Assembly (NCBI GenBank): GCA_016782865.1 | Contig: JADHXR010000076.1 | Span: forward strand, 1 to 36,311 | Origin: Phycisphaerae bacterium | Lineage (GTDB): Bacteria > Planctomycetota > Phycisphaerae > Sedimentisphaerales > Anaerobacaceae | Reading direction: 5' to 3' | Length of the DNA stretch: 36,311 nt | In this document: positions 32,119-36,311 of the stretch, piece after piece | Position numbering within the stretch: the stretch's first letter is position 1 | Layout: each line of letters opens with the position of its first letter | Translations under genes and position numbers: made by a program | Notes under the pieces: model-generated | The model's input: only the letters and a program-made list of their open reading frames with translations | Told to the model about the DNA's origin: nothing | The model's database searches: none

Positions 32119-33716
32119 TGTTCTGTCCCTTTCCGCAGAATTGACTCGCCTGCAAGATCATCGAAAGATTCCATCAATACGTAACGGCCGCGGGCGGTCA
32201 CGCGGGTCCGCGACGATGACTGATGCGGAGCGGCGCCCGGCTTGTCCCACTCGCAGACGAACGCGTCAATCTCACCCGATTCGGCCAGATACCAGCCGGG
32301 GTCAGGCTCGATTGTGAACCGGACCGGGTGGATCGGGCCACCCGGTATCTTCTCCGGAGGGCTTATCTTCCCTTTCTTATTCTTTTGGCCGTAGAGTTCC
32401 TTGCCGTTCTTTGTCCGCCAGGCCCGGAAGGACATCGGCTCGCCCGTCACCCAGGACCACTGGTTGGTGCGCCAGTCGCCAGACAAACCGAGGAAGGTAG
32501 TTGGGGTGCTTGCCCGGTCGAGCGCTTTGCCCAGCGCGTCCTGCTCCCCCTGCGAGCTGAGCGTGATTAGATGGCCGCCCAGTTTCTCACAGAAGTTCCT
32601 GCTCTGGTCCCAAGTCAACCACCCCTTGAAGCTGGCGCCGTAAACCGCATAGCTGTGACCGCCAAACTCCCAAACCACCGTCTGCGGCTCCGGCGACAGA
32701 TTCTTAACAAAAGCTTTGGCCGCTGCTTTGGCCTCGTCGGCGCTCGCACATGTAGCGATCAGCAGTTCGTTGCCGCTGGCCCGGTTGGTCGGGTAGCTGT
32801 CGAAAAATCGAAACCCTTCCGCCACGCGATACTTGAGTCGCCACAGCCTCTGCGGCCGTATGCCGGAGGCCTCATAGAAACCGCCATAGAGATGGCTGCC
32901 GGGCATCTGCTGACCCAGGTACTGCACCCCGGCCGGCAAGTCCGCCACCGGGGCCCAAGCCGGCAGGTCCGTGGCCAACTGCTTCGGTCCCAGTCCTTCA
33001 AGGCTCCAGTCATCCGGCAATTGCCTGCCCGCGCCCGGCACCACGCCGTTGAGTACACCGTCTTTTAGAAACACTTCCACCGCCTTGACAACTCCGGCCG
33101 GGCCGGTTCCCGTCAGGTCCGTTATGAAATACATCTGGTTGGCCGGAGAATCATCGAAGGGCCGAGGAATCCTGGTGTTGTAGACTGTCTGACCAGGCAC
33201 GGTGCGCAGCAGTATCGGAAACGGGTTACGAACAGTCTGAACATACCCCACATCGGCGCCGTCGAAGTCGCCGTAGCCGAAAGCAAAGAAGTCATGCTGC
33301 CAACGCCATGCTTGAGCAGGAATCTCCTTCTTCCAGAGGTCCGTAAGCTCGATGGCCCGACGCTCGCCCTTTGATTTCCAGTCACGCTCCTCTCGCGAGT
33401 TGGCCCAGTACCCCCAGGTCATACGAAGAACCTGGTTATCACCCCACTGGCCGACGCAAATGACGTGGTTGGCATCCAGAGTTGCATAGTCGGTCGCCAG
33501 TGCATCGGGATCGAGCAAAATGGCCCCCGGACGGACCTTGCGGAGTTCGGCCAGTACCCGCTCTGCCGCACGCCGAACCAGCGCATCGGCTTTCGGGCTG
33601 CAGCAGACCACGGTCCGATCGCCCACGGCGCCAAGCCACGGTTGTGCAGCATAACATGGCAAAACCGCACTCCACACCAGACCGCACACACAGATAAAAA
33701 AGAATCTCAGCTTCAT
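32115..33716 (-). CDS. Exported protein with C-type-lectin-like domain
   Basis: The 533-residue product has a signal peptide (MKLRFFFICVCGLVWSAVLP, then CYA). The first 340 residues are unrecognised; 'VRRAAERVLAELRKVRPGAI' and 'HVICVGQWGDN' suggest an alpha/beta fold like the N-terminal domains of some glycosidases. Residues about 350-492 form a C-type-lectin-like domain: 'HSYAVYGASFKGWLTW', 'CEKLGGHLITLSSQGEQDAL', 'FLGLSGD', 'WSWVTGEPMSFRAW' and 'IDAFVCEW' follow the expected order, including the paired cysteines. The QPD/EPN calcium-binding triplet is not evident; EPM occupies the place. AGGAG 8 bases upstream lies in a leader shared with the DUF3604 gene. It is the first gene of the minus-strand block and is coupled by overlap to the 1914-residue gene. 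Confidence 0.65.
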   Translation of the reverse strand: MKLRFFFICVCGLVWSAVLPCYAAQPWLGAVGDRTVVCCSPKADALVRRAAERVLAELRKVRPGAILLDPDALATDYATLDANHVICVGQWGDNQVLRMTWGYWANSREERDWKSKGERRAIELTDLWKKEIPAQAWRWQHDFFAFGYGDFDGADVGYVQTVRNPFPILLRTVPGQTVYNTRIPRPFDDSPANQMYFITDLTGTGPAGVVKAVEVFLKDGVLNGVVPGAGRQLPDDWSLEGLGPKQLATDLPAWAPVADLPAGVQYLGQQMPGSHLYGGFYEASGIRPQRLWRLKYRVAEGFRFFDSYPTNRASGNELLIATCASADEAKAAAKAFVKNLSPEPQTVVWEFGGHSYAVYGASFKGWLTWDQSRNFCEKLGGHLITLSSQGEQDALGKALDRASTPTTFLGLSGDWRTNQWSWVTGEPMSFRAWRTKNGKELYGQKNKKGKISPPEKIPGGPIHPVRFTIEPDPGWYLAESGEIDAFVCEWDKPGAAPHQSSSRTRVTARGRYVLMESFDDLAGESILRKGTEQ

Positions 33717-33753
33717 CAGGTTTTCTCCTATGATGAACGTCTACTTAATCGTT
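33709..33753 (-). repeat. Shared leader with ribosome-binding site, copy 2
   Basis: Partner of 15102-15146 with 3 differences in 45. Weaker similarity continues to about 33782 (TTCGC, then CCGCTCACTGG), recalling the first block of the upstream repeat family, and stops at the end of the HepC remnant. Confidence 0.75.
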
Positions 33754-33779
33754 TTCTTATTCGCATGACCCATTCCCGC

Positions 33780-34399
33780 TCACTGGCCGGCGATTATCGT
33801 GTAGCTCTTGGGTGCTTCGGATTGCGATATGTGTACATTGAAGCGAATCGCGCCGCTCTCCAGCTTGTGGGGGACGACGGCACCGTTGACCTTGACTTGG
33901 CAACGCGAAGTATCAAAGCCTACCGGTGGGGTCAATCTGATCGTTCCGCCAGAACGCCCCACGATCCTGCCGGCGAGTGTGCCATTGGCCTGCTGGCTGG
34001 CGCTGATGCCGAACTCGCCGCCGTCGCGACGGATGGCCATTCCATTGAGGGCCAAGAGCGTGCCCTCGAAGAGCGCCAACTGGTTTGGGCGGGCATAGGC
34101 GGCGGTGCCATGGAACCGAAGCCCGTTCTCATCGACCTTGAGGGGCTTGGGAGAAAGCAGCACGTACTCGCCGTTGACAGTGGCGCCAAAGGCCTTTGCC
34201 CGGGCCTGAACCGCGACCGGGGCGACGACGGTCAGGAAGTCGCCTGTCCCGACGTATTTCCGCTGGTGAGAGGTGCGCGGTCGCGGGGCGTCCACGTGGT
34301 TCGCCGGCGGAGTGGCTTCACGGGAGGTGGTTTCGATAGCGGTGGCGCCCGGTTTGAGCTGGTAGATCTGGGGCATCTGGAAATTGGAAGACCATGCCC
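33780..34399 (-). pseudogene. C-terminal remnant of a third heparinase-like paralogue (HepC)
   Basis: Reading from about 34399, 'MPQIYQLKPGA', 'GDFLTVVAPVAVQARAKAFGATVNGEYVL', 'YARPNQLALFEGT', 'GRIVGRSGGTIRLTPPVGFD' and a final 'SYTIIAGQ' align with the ends of HepA ('PPQIYQLKPG', 'GDFLTVVAPTEV') and HepB ('GRIVGRSGGTIKLTPPVGFD'). Roughly the first 900 residues expected of this family are absent, including both candidate active-site regions. The frame upstream of the match is out of frame with the adjoining CBM9-LamG gene. No start or ribosome-binding site is evident, so it is taken as a broken gene. It ends 63 bases before the lectin gene start. Confidence 0.7.
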
Positions 34400-36311
34400 G
34401 GACCCTGAGCGAGAGCACTGATCGACTGGTTGCCGATGCCAATCTTCACGCCGTCGCCCGTGGCCACCATAGTTCCGTCTTTACTGGCGTTGTCAATCTC
34501 GACGGCGTTCTTATACAGGCGCATGACAGGATCGGCCGCGTCCCAAGTCACCGCCACGTGGGTCCATTCATTGGCCGACAATTCCGTGCCCTCAGCAGAC
34601 AAATACGAGGTCGTGTTGCCGACATCCGTTCGCAGACGGAACTGAAGGTTATCTTCGCCGGTACCACTGAGAACCATCGCCCAGTAGTGAAGGTTGGTCG
34701 ATCCGCCTTCCGATTTGGAAATCATCCGAGCGTCGTCCATGAAGGTGATCGGATAGACCCAGGCTGCCAGGGTAATACCGCTGCCCATCACGTCGAACGA
34801 CTCAACTGTGATTCGATCGCTATCGCCACCGAATTGCATACACGAACCGGTACCGTCCCAGCCCGGACTGGTCCACGCGGGAGCGCCCTCGACCATGCCG
34901 TCAAGACCGTTACCAGAGCCGTCAGCGGCTGTCGTACCGGAACCCTCATCCAAGTCCCAGAGTGCCACCAGATTCTTCTTGAGGGGGTCCACAAGCACGG
35001 CTTGCCCAAACAGGCTGGCGTCTCGCCAGGAATCATTGTTGTTGCTAAACCAACGCATGATGGTTTCACGACCGTTAGCATCATTGTCATTGACCTGCAT
35101 TTCGAATCCGAAGACGTTGCCCGGAGTTATTTGCAGCACATCCAGCGGGAAGGAGGCTTCGATGTTGTAGCCTGAGTCGGTAAGGATGACCTTGAAGGCC
35201 GTCCCTTCCTTGGAGATCGAGCTATCGGTATCCGGCAGATTCACATCGTCCACGGTGATACGGATCTGGGTGTCGTTGACGCCGTCGTATGTCGCACCCT
35301 TGCTGTTGTCGCCATCGAAGAAGATCTCAACGCCGTCATCCGTGTAGTCGGAGATCGTGCCGTTGATGAAACTGTCTTTAACAGCCACGAAGACGTAGAT
35401 ATTATCAGCATCGTACATAGCCTTGAACGTGGCAGACAGGTCGTTCGGGCCCTCGGGCGTGGCACTGTCGGCATTGACAATGTTGGTAATCCGACATTGC
35501 GTTTCCTCGACGTCATCCCAGATAGCATCCATCTCACCGTCGATAATCGGTGCGACGGAGGTCATGGGAATCTGGAGAGGTACCGGCCTCGGGATTGAAA
35601 TACTAAGCGTGTCGTGTCCAGAGGCAGTAATACGGACACCCTGCGCGGGTTCGACCGTTTTGAAGACCACACCGAAGGCGTTCTGAATCGGGGTACCAAC
35701 GGCGATTCCCGTGTCGGCATACGGACCTCCATTCGAGGCTTTATCTAATGTGACCGGTTCTCCAAGCGAACCATCGGCAAGAATCGCCTGCCACGTTCCG
35801 GCGTCGTTGCCGCCCCGCTCGAACACAAAGATGGTGTCGGTCAGAATCGGAAAGATCGTCTCCTGAAAGTCAATCCCGTCGATGGACGACATGTTGGTGG
35901 CCCCGTCCAAACTGAACAGGAAGTTATCGGCATTGGAGCCTACATCGCCTTCCTTAGCGTTCGACGTTCCGCTCACAGTGTCCGCCGGGGCCGGGTCGCC
36001 TTCGACCCACAGTGTTTTCACACCATCGACGATGTACCAACGGGTCGTCGTACCCAGCATCAGATCCTCATTGGCGACCACGTACTCGGTGTCGTCATAC
36101 CGAAGGCTGACGATGGCATCGTCAACAACGGTGATGTCCGACAGACCGCTGAGCTTGTCGGGCTCGGCGGCTGTCAGAAGGGCGAAGCTGTCCGGGTCCA
36201 GCTTCACGTTCGAGATCGCGACGCCGAAGAGGATTCCATCCCATTGCTCGCCGGAGGACCAGCCGGTATTGGCGATGCGGAACTGCGTCGTCGCGCCGGC
36301 CATATTTGCAG
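34318..36311 (-). CDS. CBM9-like and LamG exported protein, partial at 5' and truncated at 3'
   Basis: The frame is open to the right edge, so the true start lies outside. Of the 661 residues from the ATG at 36303, about 1-235 form a beta-rich region with 'FVFERGGNDAGTWQAILADG', seen in planctomycete LamG proteins. About 243-438 is a CBM9-like domain ('IIDGEMDAIWDDVEE', 'DNIYVFVAVKD', 'DDGVEIFFDGDN', 'GYNIEASFPLDVL'). From about 440 a LamG domain follows ('VALWDLDEGSGTTAADGSGN', 'EWTHVAVTWD') but breaks off at 'VKIGIGNQ' without the final strand ending 'DDVRIY' that completes such domains. The last residues read out of frame over HepC sequence. Both modules bind carbohydrate. The 3' end appears destroyed by a deletion or rearrangement. 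Confidence 0.65.
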   Translation of the reverse strand, partial: ANMAGATTQFRIANTGWSSGEQWDGILFGVAISNVKLDPDSFALLTAAEPDKLSGLSDITVVDDAIVSLRYDDTEYVVANEDLMLGTTTRWYIVDGVKTLWVEGDPAPADTVSGTSNAKEGDVGSNADNFLFSLDGATNMSSIDGIDFQETIFPILTDTIFVFERGGNDAGTWQAILADGSLGEPVTLDKASNGGPYADTGIAVGTPIQNAFGVVFKTVEPAQGVRITASGHDTLSISIPRPVPLQIPMTSVAPIIDGEMDAIWDDVEETQCRITNIVNADSATPEGPNDLSATFKAMYDADNIYVFVAVKDSFINGTISDYTDDGVEIFFDGDNSKGATYDGVNDTQIRITVDDVNLPDTDSSISKEGTAFKVILTDSGYNIEASFPLDVLQITPGNVFGFEMQVNDNDANGRETIMRWFSNNNDSWRDASLFGQAVLVDPLKKNLVALWDLDEGSGTTAADGSGNGLDGMVEGAPAWTSPGWDGTGSCMQFGGDSDRITVESFDVMGSGITLAAWVYPITFMDDARMISKSEGGSTNLHYWAMVLSGTGEDNLQFRLRTDVGNTTSYLSAEGTELSANEWTHVAVTWDAADPVMRLYKNAVEIDNASKDGTMVATGDGVKIGIGNQSISALAQGPGMVFQFPDAPDLPAQTGRHRYRNHLP

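Noticed and set aside
34318..36303. SusC/SusD-type polysaccharide utilisation locus
   Set aside because: No TonB-dependent receptor, SusD-like protein or sulfatase was found; the locus is of planctomycete style, not Bacteroidetes style.
1..36311. CRISPR arrays, tRNA, rRNA, phage or plasmid genes, toxin-antitoxin pairs
   Set aside because: No regularly spaced direct repeats, cloverleaf or rRNA sequence, and no proteins of these kinds were seen.

Overview
The window looks like a chromosomal segment of a Planctomycetota bacterium, most likely of the Phycisphaerae/Sedimentisphaerales type. This rests on gene content only: very large secreted proteins built from LamG, discoidin-like and jelly-roll modules with recurrent 'WRVDEVN' linkers, a PQQ-like beta-propeller fused to a degenerate Rossmann part, a Tat-exported Gfo/Idh/MocA protein, and DUF6807 and DUF3604 proteins. 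No rRNA, tRNA or CRISPR was seen. Nearly every gene encodes an exported protein, so the region reads as an accessory locus for binding and breaking down complex glycans.

Layout. 1-2400 is a worn edge: a transposase remnant, a DUF6807 gene interrupted by one in-frame TGA, a long inverted repeat, and an apparently intact IS200-type element with both end hairpins. 2406-7923 (minus strand) holds an AraC-type regulator, a sugar-phosphate isomerase/epimerase-like protein and a 1029-residue LamG/discoidin protein. 8395-12934 (plus strand, divergent from the regulator) holds the PQQ-propeller protein and the Gfo/Idh/MocA protein. DUF3604 (minus, 13073-15109) and a TIM-barrel glycosidase-like gene (plus, 15759-17636) diverge from a 650-base gap rich in repeated sequence.

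17857-34400 (minus strand) is the most distinctive part. Two giant paralogues (1086 and 1655 residues, here called HepA and HepB) resemble heparinase II/III-type lyases in overall layout but match no family I can name firmly. Upstream of them are a 1914-residue protein with amidotransferase-like folds at both ends and a C-type-lectin-like protein whose stop codon overlaps the next start (ATGA). A third paralogue (HepC) survives only as its C-terminal part, directly abutting a truncated CBM9-LamG protein that runs off the right edge.

The least expected signal is non-coding. A diverged repeat family of about 130-160 bases lies upstream of the AraC gene, the DUF3604 gene and HepB. In two copies it can fold, in the sense of the downstream gene, into the same bulged hairpin with an invariant 7-base loop. 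A 45-base leader containing the ribosome-binding site and first codons is shared 42/45 between the DUF3604 gene and the lectin gene, and a further repeat of about 70 bases links the upstream gaps of the LamG and DUF3604 genes. I infer, but cannot prove, a shared cis-regulatory leader or a small mobile repeat marking one regulon. All functional assignments come from reading sequence by eye; no database search was run.
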